From Pycnopodia helianthoides (taxonomy: Eukaryota; Echinodermata; Asteroidea; Forcipulatida; Asteriidae), in contig CM063262.1 in NCBI GenBank assembly GCA_032158295.1, positions 4,621,394-4,685,393 on the forward strand: DNA of 64,000 nucleotides, read 5' to 3'. Position numbers and translations under genes: made by a program. This document shows, piece by piece, positions 54,339 to 64,000 of this stretch (the first letter of the stretch is position 1; every line of letters starts with the position of its first letter). Under the pieces are notes generated by a model. The model saw only the letters and a list, made by a program, of their open reading frames with translations. It was not told the DNA's origin and searched no databases.

Positions 54339-55899
54339 GCGAAGAGCTACAGTAGTCTGTGTCTTGGTCTGGAAGACATGGAGCCCCCCCCCCCCCCCCA
54401 CCACGAGCTTCTTGGATGTTACAGGATTGAGCCACAAGTACACGATCTGAATATCAGAAATGAAACTCTGACATTGCGAAAAATCAGAATAGCTACAGTG
54501 TTTACAAGTTTCGATGGCCTTGAAGTTGAGGGGTGGGGAGAAGGGGGGAAGGAAAATCACCAGAAAAGTTGCATGCCTGGAACAAAGGGCGGCGGGGATG
54601 GGTTTCCCCCTTGGTCTAGATGACAACATGCCCCTAAACCTGATGGGTGTTTTCGCAGACTTCAACTTCATTACCACAAATCACAAACTCAGAATTTTGA
54701 CTTGAATTCGATTGATTCATTGCAAATTTTTATTTTAAATTCCCTCAAAAGAGAAACACAAATGATTAAACTCTCTTTCCTGCCCCCACCTTTTGATTAA
54801 TTGAGGCGGGTAATTAACATCAGAGTACATACTCACAACCATTTTGTACCAAAAGCATCCCTCCTAGATCTTCTCCTCTTCCTCTAGGAAATAAACGATT
54901 TCCAGATAAAGATGAGCAGAGACTCCGCCTTGAAATTGTCAAAACATGGGCGTGTTAAATCAACTTAATTGATAAAGGGTGGTCACTCGATTATAAACGC
55001 ATTTTGTCCGTTTTAAAGACCGCGCAAGAAATTTGAAAACACACATACAGGAAAGGTAAATCCCCCTCACCTAATAAAGAAAAAGAAAAAAAAGAAGGCC
55101 ACCCCCAACAAACAAAAAACCAAATGCAAGCAAAACAAAACAAAACTTGATTACAAAAGTTCCAATCAGAAAGCTGACCGCTTATAAGGTTTGTACGACC
55201 AATCCATCAGAGAAACATTTTTTTCGTCTGAATTACTGTCAAGAGTCGAGGAGTTAGCATTTAAAAAGAAAACCCACAAACCCCCTTCGCTTATATTTCG
55301 ACTTATACGAGCGAGCACAAAATCCCTGACACTATCCAGTTTCCGGTTTTTGTTTTTTTTCGACTTCCAACATGACCCCACAAATCTGATGAAATACACA
55401 CAGCTTGACTGTATGCTTAATTGTTGAATTTATCTAAAAGCTGGGGATGAATTGCCTCTTTCGAAACACAACCAGGTACTTTTCCTTTAATCCGATATCA
55501 TTTTCAAAAAAACAGTTTTCCTCACCGTTTTCCTGTTATTCCACCGCAAGAAGCAGAACTCAAATTCATGGATGGGTCAACCTCATCGTCATCGTCTTCC
55601 CATCTTTTTCCCGAAGTCGGAGAAAGAATTTTTTCAAACCAGGCTTGTCGGATCTAAGTTACCATCAATCCCCAATGACCCTTTTCACTGTTCAAAGTGA
55701 GACGACATGACTTTGATGCTTCTACTTCTACGTGAATGGTCTCAAAGTACATCAAAAAAATACATATATATTAAAAAAAAAAAAAAAACAGAAGTGTTTT
55801 CGGTTCTGTCTCTTTACGCCTTGAACCATGTTTAGTTATAGGTTACTAGTTCTTGATCTGTAAACACAGTTGAATTATCTTCGATGTAGCAACAACCAA
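54339..55899. other. Host-transcript intron, nothing recognised
   Basis: C homopolymer near 54385-54399. No repeat family or supported exon. Confidence 0.45.
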
Positions 55900-57719
55900 C
55901 AATCCTCGATGTGGAAATCTTTAAAGAGAGACTATGCGACGGTCCTTCGTTTAGACTAAAGGGGGCGCTCTAATGGATGTCTTGCAATCCGGTTGCGAAT
56001 ATGCTAATCATGGGACTTTGGTGGGTGATGTCAGGCACGTAGGGTGGCGGAAAAACCCAGACAGCATTACATTCCGTCATGCTTTCACCTCCCTCAAGCA
56101 TGCCATGCTGCATAAAATTAGCCGCCATGTTTGAACGTCTGGCTTTTTCATGTTTTTTTCACCCCCGTAATGTTTTTTGAAGGGGGGGGGGGGCAGGGAA
56201 ATGGCCAACATCCGCATAACATTGTCATCGGACGATGTGATCGGATAAATTTTTAAACAATAGCCGATTAGTAACACAGCAAAACATTCAGTCGTAAAAC
56301 AAGGAAATAACATTCATCATGCGGTACTCCACATGAAAAACGACATACCCTGACAAATCCCGAAGACTAGGAGTGGCCTATTTAACCATTCAAGCTATAA
56401 AAAAAATGTCGTCGGATTAGCGAAGAGAATGAGAGAGAAAAAATGTACCTCTGTGACAGGCTTCGAAAAATTCCCCAACAGGTTTGGGTGGAGAGAGAGA
56501 GAGGGTTGGAGCACAATGGGGCTGTCCGTGGGTACAAGTCTGGTTTAACCACACACACACACATACACACTGTACAGCTAGCCATGCAGGGCACGTACGC
56601 TACTACTGCTGCTGCTAGGAAGGAGTGAAGTTCACTACTAGCTAATAATGCACATGAACAGCCAGCCTGCTCCAGACAGTAGTTAACAAAGGAATATCTG
56701 CAACCATGTGACACACTGCTAATACAAGCACGGGCCATGTCATAACCTTTAGAATATGGCAATCGGTTTTGGGCCGCCCCTCAACTACATGGCGTGTTTT
56801 GTTAAAGTAATGTTCTGCACACGTTTTTTTTTTCCGCCTCGATTAAAAGAAATAGAAAAATCAACCCTTTTTCTTTCGGCGGGTTTGAAAATGCAAGATG
56901 AGCAACAACTCGGGAAGGAAAAATGGCCTCGGAGAATGCCTAATTTTACACAGAACTGTAATGTGAAACACACAAAATTAAGATAAGGACACAGACGACA
57001 AACTGTGATCTAAGTAAAGGAGTATAAACTAGAAAGACAATTTTTTAAAAAGGCCACATGTAAAGTTCAAGTCTAACAGCAAACCTGGCCACTGCAACAT
57101 TATAATCCAACAGTTCAACCCATCCTCGAAATGAATCAAAAACTGAATTCATCGCCTTGTCAACAAGTACACAAAAAAACCATGAATCTTCCCAAAATTT
57201 CTCCACCTTAATGTAGTGAAAGTCATGACAGAGCGACGTTTGTACTTTTTTTTTTATAAACTCGACTGGTAGTCAGATTCCATTCTTCATGGTTTGCGAC
57301 AGAATCGGAAAGCAAAAAACATATCACAATGTGGCGCCTAAACGACACTAAAAAACAAGTTGTACTCGTAAGAAGACCAGGGGTGGAGGGTCGACCAATC
57401 TAGGAGTGAAACCAAACATATTATACATGTACATCAATCTGAGAAAAAGCTTCTTATTTAACTTCAAATCTTTTGATTCATATTGTCTGCTGGAGAAAAA
57501 AAAAACCAGTGTAATTTTGAATTTCAAGATTTTCAAGTGCAATCAAGATTTTCAAATCGTTTAAAGTCACTTTTTTTCCTTCACTGGGAACTGCCCAAGA
57601 TTTAAACGGGTCCAGCCAAACTGGAGAATTTCCTGCTCAATTTTAAAGCGGGAAATTGCTTTTAAAAAAACTTCACAGTTTTGACGGACGATCAGACTCT
57701 TCTTTTCAGCATGTCACCA

Positions 57720-57835
57720 CCCAAAACAGATTCCATAATCAGGGAGATTTTTTCAAATTTGTTCCTCAGAGCGTGTAAAGATCGGTTCATTTTCAGGGAA
57801 TGTTCCGCAGAATCAGAGAAGAGTTGCCCGCCCTG
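57720..57835. repeat. CAGGGAGATT repeat, copy of 31770-31940
   Basis: ATTCCATAATCAGGGAGATTT and GTTCATTTTCAGGGAATGTT match the copy near mir-125. Confidence 0.65.
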
Positions 57836-57843
57836 GTACTTAC

Positions 57844-57955
57844 AAGCCTGAAGCTCGGCGGGAACACATGTTCAAAGTGGTAAAAAGAAAGCCGCTGTTG
57901 CGGGAACTCTTGAAGTGCTCTGAGAGAACAGTATTCAAAAACAATCAAACTGTTC
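57844..57955 (-). ncRNA. Candidate 112-nt host-transcript exon
   Basis: On the minus strand ATTGCTACACTTTCCAG precedes the exon and GTAAGTACC follows it. No recognised peptide. Confidence 0.35.
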
Positions 57956-58440
57956 CTGGAAAGTGTAGCAATGAATAATTTAAAAGGCCACAAGCACACG
58001 GGAAAGAGACACGATGAGACATTGATTGAACCAACGAGACCTGTTAATCGAAAATGATTCTTTTAAAAAAAAAAGAAGTAAATCTTGTGACGATTACCTT
58101 TAGAAAAATGTCTATTAAAGAGCGAAGTTTCAAGACCCGACGCTAGACGGATTAGTACAGAAAATAAAGAAACGGCAGTTCGGGTCACCCGTTGCGACAA
58201 GTGTCCATTGAATTTCGTATCGCCAAAATACAAAATTCAGGTTTTTTCCCCTCCATCGATGAAGGGCTTCTAAAAAAGACGACGAAGATGCTCAAAAGCT
58301 GGCAGATAACTCTTGAGGTGTGGGGGTGCTGAAAGGGCGGCCATCCAACAAGAGACCGTGGGTGCCCCTGAGACACGACGCTGGCAAACAGCGGCCCACG
58401 TGATGGGTGTGGTTCTGCCTTTTCACATTTATTGACTTAC

Positions 58441-58474
58441 CAAATGTTAGGTTACAGGTGATAAAGTACAGACC
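58441..58474 (-). ncRNA. Candidate 34-nt host-transcript exon
   Basis: On the minus strand GTTTTTTCTACTCCGGTAGC then AG precedes it and GTAAGTC follows. Splicing from the 58833 exon would give an early stop in the small upstream frame, consistent with a non-coding RNA. Confidence 0.35.
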
Positions 58475-58832
58475 CTGCTACCGGAGTAGAAAAAACATTT
58501 CACGGCATAATAGTACAAAACAAGTGGGCAAGAGGGGGGAGAAGGCAAGTTATTGGCTTTACATTTTCAAAATTCAATTTCTCCAAATTTGACTCGGTTG
58601 CATTATTGATGAGAGAAAAGGGTGAAGGTGGACTTCTTTTTTCTCTATTTTTTTCGTCGCTGGCGCAAAATGTCTCATCAGATTTCGTTCAATATGGAAC
58701 ATACAAAATCAGATGAAGAACGGGCGAAAGTTTCTAATGTTATTTGGAGTTGGGATAATAATAAGCTTATGGATGTGTCTGCAATAACTAAACAAAAAGA
58801 CAACTGAGAGAAAAGAAAACATCTTAACTTAC

Positions 58833-59090
58833 GTTTCTCCACTTTTCGGCAACATCCAACGAGACCCATACCGTAAATGGCGACAGGCATGATAGCCAAA
58901 ATAGGAAGAGGGTGCCCGATACGAAGAGTTTGGTCGAGAAGAAAAGAGAGAAAAATCAGGAGGCGGTAACTTCACGATTGTCTGGCGAAACAGTTGATGC
59001 GGGCGGACGAATAGAGAGCCTGTCTGACAGGGTGTGTGAAGCATGGTGGGCAGAAGGCTTGCAAACGGCGCAAAGTGGTTCACCATGCGT
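58833..59090 (-). ncRNA. Candidate first exon of the cluster host transcript
   Basis: It ends GAGAAAC before GTAAGT on the minus strand. Two frames run through it, one from a far upstream ATG near 59086 and one starting MPVAIYGMGLVGCC at 58890. Neither matches a known protein. The upstream boundary is arbitrary. Confidence 0.4.
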
Positions 59091-60508
59091 CACTCAATAT
59101 GGCGGCAAGGCCTACTTTTTTTCCCTCCTTCCCGCGCATGACACATGACGTTGCAGTGAGTTGGCTGGTACACAATGGGGGCCACAACCTCATGATCACA
59201 GGTACGTGCTCTCCGCCGCTGCAGACTATGGGGGTACTTGAACCGATCTGTTAACTCTACCCCCCCCCCCAAAAAAAAAAGTCTGTCTGGGTCTAACTGA
59301 TTATAATAACCCCAGACCTAATGCAATCAAAGAATTACGCTCCTACTCGGCCCGGCTTACACTTCCCCGAACAAACAGGAATATCCACCGTTAACTCCTT
59401 TGTGACCGACAGAATAGGTAGTTTACGGAGCAGCAACAGAGAACACTGTTGGATTTTTTACAGTGGGGCTGTCACGATAAGCCATGTCTGGCACCATCCA
59501 CACACATCCACACTGCTCAGCACACCCTTTCATGAATGCTCTGGCCCATTAATCCATGTTCGGGGGCCACGTGGTGGCGGCTGAGACATTCATGTTCTGT
59601 CCGTAGACACGAAAACTATGCCGTGTTGGGGCAGACCTTTCCCGCGAAAAAACACGCCGGACTCGGTGGGAAAATCCAAGATGGCGACGACTGCTAACGG
59701 CTCGTGTTGGAAAGCGATGGTGCGATATCTATGCTTCGAATCGAGGTGGCCCTTTTTCCCACTACAACTAGATGACCTCTTCAGTGTTCTGCGGTGCATG
59801 TACATATGAATCCAATAGCAAAAAGGCAGCCCCATACAGCAGACTCACATCCACTGCAGCAAAGTGGAACACGCCAGTCTAACAAGGGGTCAGGGGGTCA
59901 CTACTGTCTGACATTAGGAACGCTCCAATTTAAACAGGGGCACACAACACACACAGCCCCGACGACGACGACAAAGTTTTTTTACTTCTAACCCATTTTT
60001 TTTCCGCCGGCATTAATCAAACAAAGAGTACAATATGAAAATGATGTCAACTTTCAAACTGTTCTGCCATATGTTGTTAAACATTGTACTGCACCTCTCA
60101 CTTGAACACCTGTACAAGGCCTCATGCTCTATCGACCTCCCCCTCCAAAGGCTGAGCAAACTTTTTTCCCCAAACCCCCCCTCGTCTGCAAACTTTTGGT
60201 ACAGTCCTTTCCACTTACATGCATACATGTACAGCTGAATACAGATCACTTCAGGCCGATTACATTCTTTTTTTCGGGAGGGCCGGTGTGACACAAACAG
60301 CCCCCTCCAAAAATAGAGGGAAATAATATCAGTAAACAAATATAAAGAGATAGACTTCATGGCCCGCCGAATACAAAATGAGGTGTTGCGTTCTCCCAAA
60401 TGGATTCACTTTTAACGGTGAACTTAAAGTAAGTAAGAATGCATGAACTAAATGTAGCTAGTGGTTGATGAACCCAAACGCGAGAAAAAAACCTTGTTTC
60501 TTTTGAAG

Positions 60509-60775
60509 ACAGGGGTAGACTTTGGATAATTACTCCACAAGCTCATGACCATGAAACCTTACTTGGCAAGGAGCACTGGAGAGCTGTCGATAGTTCAATA
60601 CATTGTGAGAAACGACTTCCTTGGAGTGTAGTTTTAAGAGAAAGAGGTACTTTTCAAACCCCCCCGGAAATTTGAATCTGAATCTGAAAGCACACACAGT
60701 TCTGTGCAACAAGGGTGTTTTTTCTTTCATTATTTTCTCGCAACTTTGACGACCAATTGAGCTGAATTTTTCGCC
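60509..60775 (-). mobile_element. F3-family MITE fragment
   Basis: GGGGTAGACTTTGGATAATTA, CAAGGAGCACTGGAGAGCTG and ACGACCAATTGAGCTGAAT match the F3 interior in reverse orientation. Confidence 0.65.
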
Positions 60776-61130
60776 AACCAGAAAGAAAAAATATCAACAA
60801 CTCTTGTCTACTTGTTTACACCCTTCCCTAGGATGTGAACAGCCTTATGTTTTACTGGTCCCATCATTTTTTGGGCAGGAACCAGGGAGTTTGTTCTGAA
60901 TAGCTGATTCGAACCTGTTCAAATTTGACTTCTTTATTTGCTAAAGTCGAACTCAGCATTTTGTTTTACACAGTTTAATAAGGAAAGAAGAATAAATTCA
61001 ATCTTTTATCTCCAGTGGCTCTTCTTAGGAGTGTGAGTTGAAGCATCTAGTGGTGGCCTTGGATTCTGCGAGACAATCTTGCCTACAGATGATGCCTCAA
61101 AGGCCCAGTGTTGTAACTTTGTCATTTTTT
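60776..61130. other. Spacer, nothing recognised
   Basis: No gene or repeat recognised. Confidence 0.4.
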
Positions 61131-61350
61131 CTCAAGCCAAGTCAAGTCAAGTCAGATGTAATTTTTGCTCTCATCAACTTAAATCACAAGTAATTTTTGC
61201 TCCAGTCAAGTGAAGTCACAAGTCATTTTTTCACAAGTCAAGTCAAGTAACAAGTAATTCTTTGCTCAATTCAAGTCAAGACACAAGTCACTGTTTCTTA
61301 AGTCAAGTCAAGTCAAGTCAACTCAAGTCACAAGTCATTTTTGCTCAGGT
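61131..61350. repeat. CAAGT-based tandem repeat
   Basis: Irregular AAGTCAAGTCAAGTCA runs separated by ACAAGTCATTTTTGCTC. Confidence 0.9.
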
Positions 61351-61439
61351 CAAGTCAAGGCAACCCATACACAAATAGTGGTGTTCGTCTTTGTTATCTC
61401 TTGTTTCAGACATGTCCACATCATCCAGACATCATCCCA

Positions 61440-62275
61440 GTACAAATGTCTACATCATCCACCCAACAACCAGCTACCACCCAAGGCCACAACTACCACC
61501 ATCAAGTCCCTCCACACCAGAAAGGCCACAAGTACCACCATCAAGTCCCTCCACATCAGGGAGGCCCCAAGTACCACCATCAAGTCCCTCCCCATCATCC
61601 ACCCAACAACCAGCTACCACCCAAGGCCACAGTACCACCATCAAGTCCCTCCACATCACCCACCCAACAACCAGCTACCACCCAAGGCCACAAGTACTAC
61701 CATCAAGTCCCTCCACATCATCCACCCAACAACCAGCTACCACCCAAGCCACAAGTACTACCATCAAGTCCCTCCACATCATCCACCCAACAACCAGCTA
61801 CCACCCAAGGCCACAAGTAGCTACCATCAAGTCCCTCCACATCATCCACCCAACAACCAGCTACCACCCAAGGCCACAAGTACTACCATCAAGTCCCTCC
61901 ACATCATCCACCCAACAACCAGCTACCCCCAAGGCCACAAGTACCACCATCAAGTCCCTCCACATCATCCACCCAACAACAAGCTACCACCCAAGGCCAC
62001 AAGTACCACCATCAAGTCCCTCCACATCATCCACCCAACAACCAGCTACCACCCAAGGCCACAAGTACCACCATCAAGTCCCTCCACATCATCCACCCAA
62101 CAACCAGCTACCACCCAAGGCCACAAGTACCACCATCAAGTCCCTCCACATCAGGCACCCAACAACACAACCAGCTACCACCCAAGGCCACAAGTACTAC
62201 CATCAAGTCCCTCCACATCAGCACCCAACAACACAACCAGCTACCACCCAAGGCCACAAGTACCACCATCAAGAA
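61440..62275. repeat. 62-bp tandem array, about 13 units
   Basis: The unit is ACCACCATCAAGTCCCTCC, ACATCATCCACCCAACAAC, CAGCTACCACCCAAGGCCAC and AAGT. As 62 is not divisible by three, the reading frame rotates from unit to unit and all three plus frames remain open for long distances. The longest, 61391-62626, reads into an F1 element. A mucin-like exon is possible but unsupported. Confidence 0.93.
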
Positions 62276-62325
62276 AGACCCTCCTCATCAGAAGTTGACA
62301 TTTCCACCAAACCACTGGCCATCAG

Positions 62326-62600
62326 GGCCCTACTTCATAGAGCTGATGAAGTACTAAAAGTAGTTATAAGTATTACGGTTACCAGCCAAAATACCATGTC
62401 ACATGTACCATTTGCGACTGGTATCATGCTCATTTTCACTCAGCAGAAACTTTTTAAGCAATATTATCTGCTTGTGGACAATATTATCTGCTACCACGAA
62501 AATGCATTTGCTATAATCAAAAATTACATTTTGCTTAGCAATTTTTTGTACACTGCTCAGCAGTTTTGTGTGTACTTCAGCTGCTCTGTGACACTGGTCG
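62326..62600. mobile_element. F1 MITE with internal expansion
   Basis: GGGCCCTACTTCATAGAGC, GGTTACCAGCCAAAATACC and CAGCTGCTCTGTGACACTGG. A duplicated ACAATATTATCTGCT lengthens it. Confidence 0.7.
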
Positions 62601-62688
62601 TCTTATGGGTCACAACAACACTATAACCTTTTGAAAAAAATCCTCAGTATTGACATCTCATGAACTCCAAGGGTGTTGAGAATTTACA

Positions 62689-63466
62689 CAGGGCTTGAAA
62701 TTTACACTGGACCTTGCAGGCCCCGGGCCAGTGATTTTAGCATTGGGCCAGTAAACAGATGACTGGACAAGTCTTGTGCTTTTTCATTCAGCCTCAAATG
62801 AAGGGTATAGCCTACCTTTGGTAATTACTCCAAAAATGAATGACCGCAGAAGCTTACTTGGTTAAGAGCACAGGAGAGCTTGTTGATATTATAAAACATT
62901 GTGAGAAACGACACCCATTGAAGTAATGCAGTTTTAGAGGAAGAGGTAATTTTTTCACCAAGAAATTTGAATCTAAGCCATCTGAAAGCATCTCAAAGTC
63001 CAGTGGTGTTGTGCTTTTTCATTCCGCCTTTAAAAGGGAGGGTATACCTTTGGTAATTACTCCAAAATTATGACCACGGACACTTACTTGGTAAAGAGCA
63101 CAGAAGAGCTGTTAATAGTATAAAACATTGTAATAAGGAACAACACCCTTTGAAGTAATGTAGTTTTAGAGAGAGAGGTAAATTTTTTTTTACAAGAAAT
63201 TTTAACCTAAGCCATCTCAAAGCATCTGAAAGCACTTAATTCTATGGAACAAGGATGTATTTTGTTTTCCTTTCATCATTTTCTTGCAACTTTGATGACC
63301 AACTGAGCCCAAGTTTTCACAGGTTTGATATTTCATGCATATGTTGGGATACACCAAGTGAGGATACTAGTCTTTGACAATAACACTTAATTGTGGGTCC
63401 AGTAAGCAAATTGGAGCTCCAAGCCCTGTCGTCTTATGGATTCGCTCACAACATTTGAGCCCTGTT
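62689..63466. mobile_element. F7 MITE interrupted by F3-type insertions
   Basis: CAGGGCTTGAAATTTACACTGG at the left and ACATTTGAGCCCTG at the right. The F7 phrase TTGTGCTTTTTCATTC occurs twice, before each of two F3-type bodies (62803-62990 and 63034-63385). Confidence 0.75.
63034..63385 (-). mobile_element. F3 MITE nested in F7
   Basis: AGGGTATACCTTTGGTAATTA at the left and AGGATACTAGTCTTTGACAA at the right. A partial second copy precedes it at 62803-62990. Confidence 0.75.
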
Positions 63467-63499
63467 ACTGAGTCTCAACATGATTTTAGGTTTAACAAA

Positions 63500-63955
63500 G
63501 ACAAAATTGAAGAGAGCGGGACGTGAACCAGCGACTTTAATGTGCCTGCACTCTACCAACTGATCTATCCAGCCCTAGTGTTGGCAGTCTCTCTATAGAT
63601 AGGTTGCAGTATGACGTAAATCGGCCATCTTTACGGGCAGTTTAGAACAAACAGTCGTGCGTTTCGTGTGAGAACGGCGTGCAGCACGCGCGCATTTCAC
63701 GAAACTCATTGCAGGATTGGTCAGTGAACAACGCGGCTGCGTTAATAAGTTGAGCGTTTGACGCACCTGCAAGCCAAAATGCAATTTGCCCGTAAAGATG
63801 GCGTCTACTGGGAACTATCTATTTTGTCAATATCTTTGTTCGAGGATGCCAGTCAGGAGCCATTCAACCTGTAACTGCCACAAACACCAACGGATTACAC
63901 CCAAGTTTACGATACAACCTGGGAAGCGGCAGCAGACAGATCACCTTAAGGGAGA
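63500..63955 (-). mobile_element. tRNA-headed SINE
   Basis: GAGAGCGGGACGTGAACCAG (box B reversed) then CTCTACCAACTGATCTATCC (box A reversed) form the head. The body shares AGGAGCCATTCAACCTGTAA and GTTTACGATACAACCTGGG with 36290-36490. The head is too degenerate for a tRNA gene. Confidence 0.72.
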
Positions 63956-63956
63956 T

Positions 63957-64000
63957 GCCTGGAATTACAGGGAGGCCACGGAGGCCAAGGCCTCTGTTGC
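63957..64000 (-). mobile_element. F6 MITE cut by the window end
   Basis: GCCTGGAATTACAGGGAGGCC then AAGGCCTCTGTTGC matches one end of the F6 family in reverse orientation. Confidence 0.75.

Larger units (their letters stand above)
32026..59100 (-). ncRNA. Inferred host transcript of the mir-100/let-7/mir-125 cluster
   Basis: The three hairpins share the minus strand and the ancestral order, so one primary transcript is the simplest reading. Upstream on the same strand are splice-bounded candidates: a 5' exon ending at 58833 (donor GTAAGT), 58474-58441, 57955-57844, a 14-nt microexon at 48680-48667 and a 48-nt exon at 48577-48530, each next to GTAAG-type donors. None has a convincing protein reading, which suits a long non-coding host like vertebrate MIR100HG. 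Start and end are estimates. The real 3' end may lie below 32026, towards the tandem arrays. Confidence 0.6.
55900..60400. promoter_or_regulatory. Repeat-poor region around the putative host promoter
   Basis: This is the longest stretch nearly free of the window's mobile-element families. The exception is 57720-57835, a copy of the CAGGGAGATT repeat. It is richer in CpG than its surroundings, with AAGATGGCGACG (YY1-like) at about 59678 and ATATGGCGGCAAGG near 59099. A GTAAGT donor at 58832 (minus) gives a 5' exon ending at 58833. A start of transcription around 59.0-59.8 kb is inferred. An (AC)n run lies at 56550-56570. Confidence 0.45.

Noticed and set aside
58678..59086. Protein-coding gene starting MPVAIYGMG or from an ATG near 59086
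   Set aside because: Neither peptide resembles a known family, and possible downstream exons give inconsistent frames. A non-coding host exon fits better, though a small coding frame cannot be fully excluded.
61391..62626. 411-residue plus-strand open frame as a mucin-type gene
   Set aside because: It is a product of a 62-bp tandem array open in all frames, and it ends inside an F1 mobile element. There is no signal peptide or flanking conserved exon.

Overview
This is a eukaryotic nuclear window from an animal. It has small exons with GT-AG introns, AT-rich DNA, and very dense short mobile elements. The repeats include palindromic elements that begin with a GGGCCCAATTTCATAGAGC-type end, TTAA-flanked elements and tRNA-headed SINEs. 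Together with an echinoderm/hemichordate-like gene content, these suggest a marine deuterostome invertebrate, most likely an echinoderm. That placement is inference.

Layout. Positions 114-2614 (minus) hold a complete three-exon gene for a secreted PAN/apple-like plus farnesoic-acid-methyltransferase-like (FAMeT) domain protein. A 1.5 kb spacer separates it from ZNF511 (plus, 4116-8927, first exon not located), a three-C2H2-finger nuclear protein. A repeat-rich spacer follows, and then RSPH1 (plus, 13644-24208): seven coding exons and 325 residues, encoding the MORN-repeat head protein of ciliary radial spokes. RSPH1 has an RFX X-box-like site in its promoter. From 24.2 to 31.2 kb there is no gene, only a possible distal poly(A) signal and two tandem-repeat arrays (26.8-27.8 and 27.8-29.5 kb).

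The main discovery is on the minus strand between 32.0 and 59.1 kb. It is a complete microRNA cluster in the ancestral bilaterian order mir-100 (42.5 kb), let-7 (33.1 kb), mir-125 (32.1 kb). The mature miR-100 and miR-125 match the canonical sequences at all 22 positions. The let-7 5p arm differs from canonical at positions 10, 18 and 21, while its 3p arm looks canonical. Upstream are candidate splice-bounded exons of a non-coding host transcript (58.83, 58.44, 57.84, 48.67 and 48.53 kb), including a 14-nt microexon. A repeat-poor region at 55.9-60.4 kb probably holds the promoter. ZNF511 and RSPH1 run rightwards towards the cluster, and the host transcript runs leftwards, tail-to-tail with RSPH1.

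About half of the window is mobile or repetitive. I can separate more than a dozen families by their inverted ends, several with clear target-site duplications (TTAA, CATGT, a 9-bp site) and several nested two or three deep. The last 3 kb (61.1-64 kb) is another tandem array followed by nested elements.
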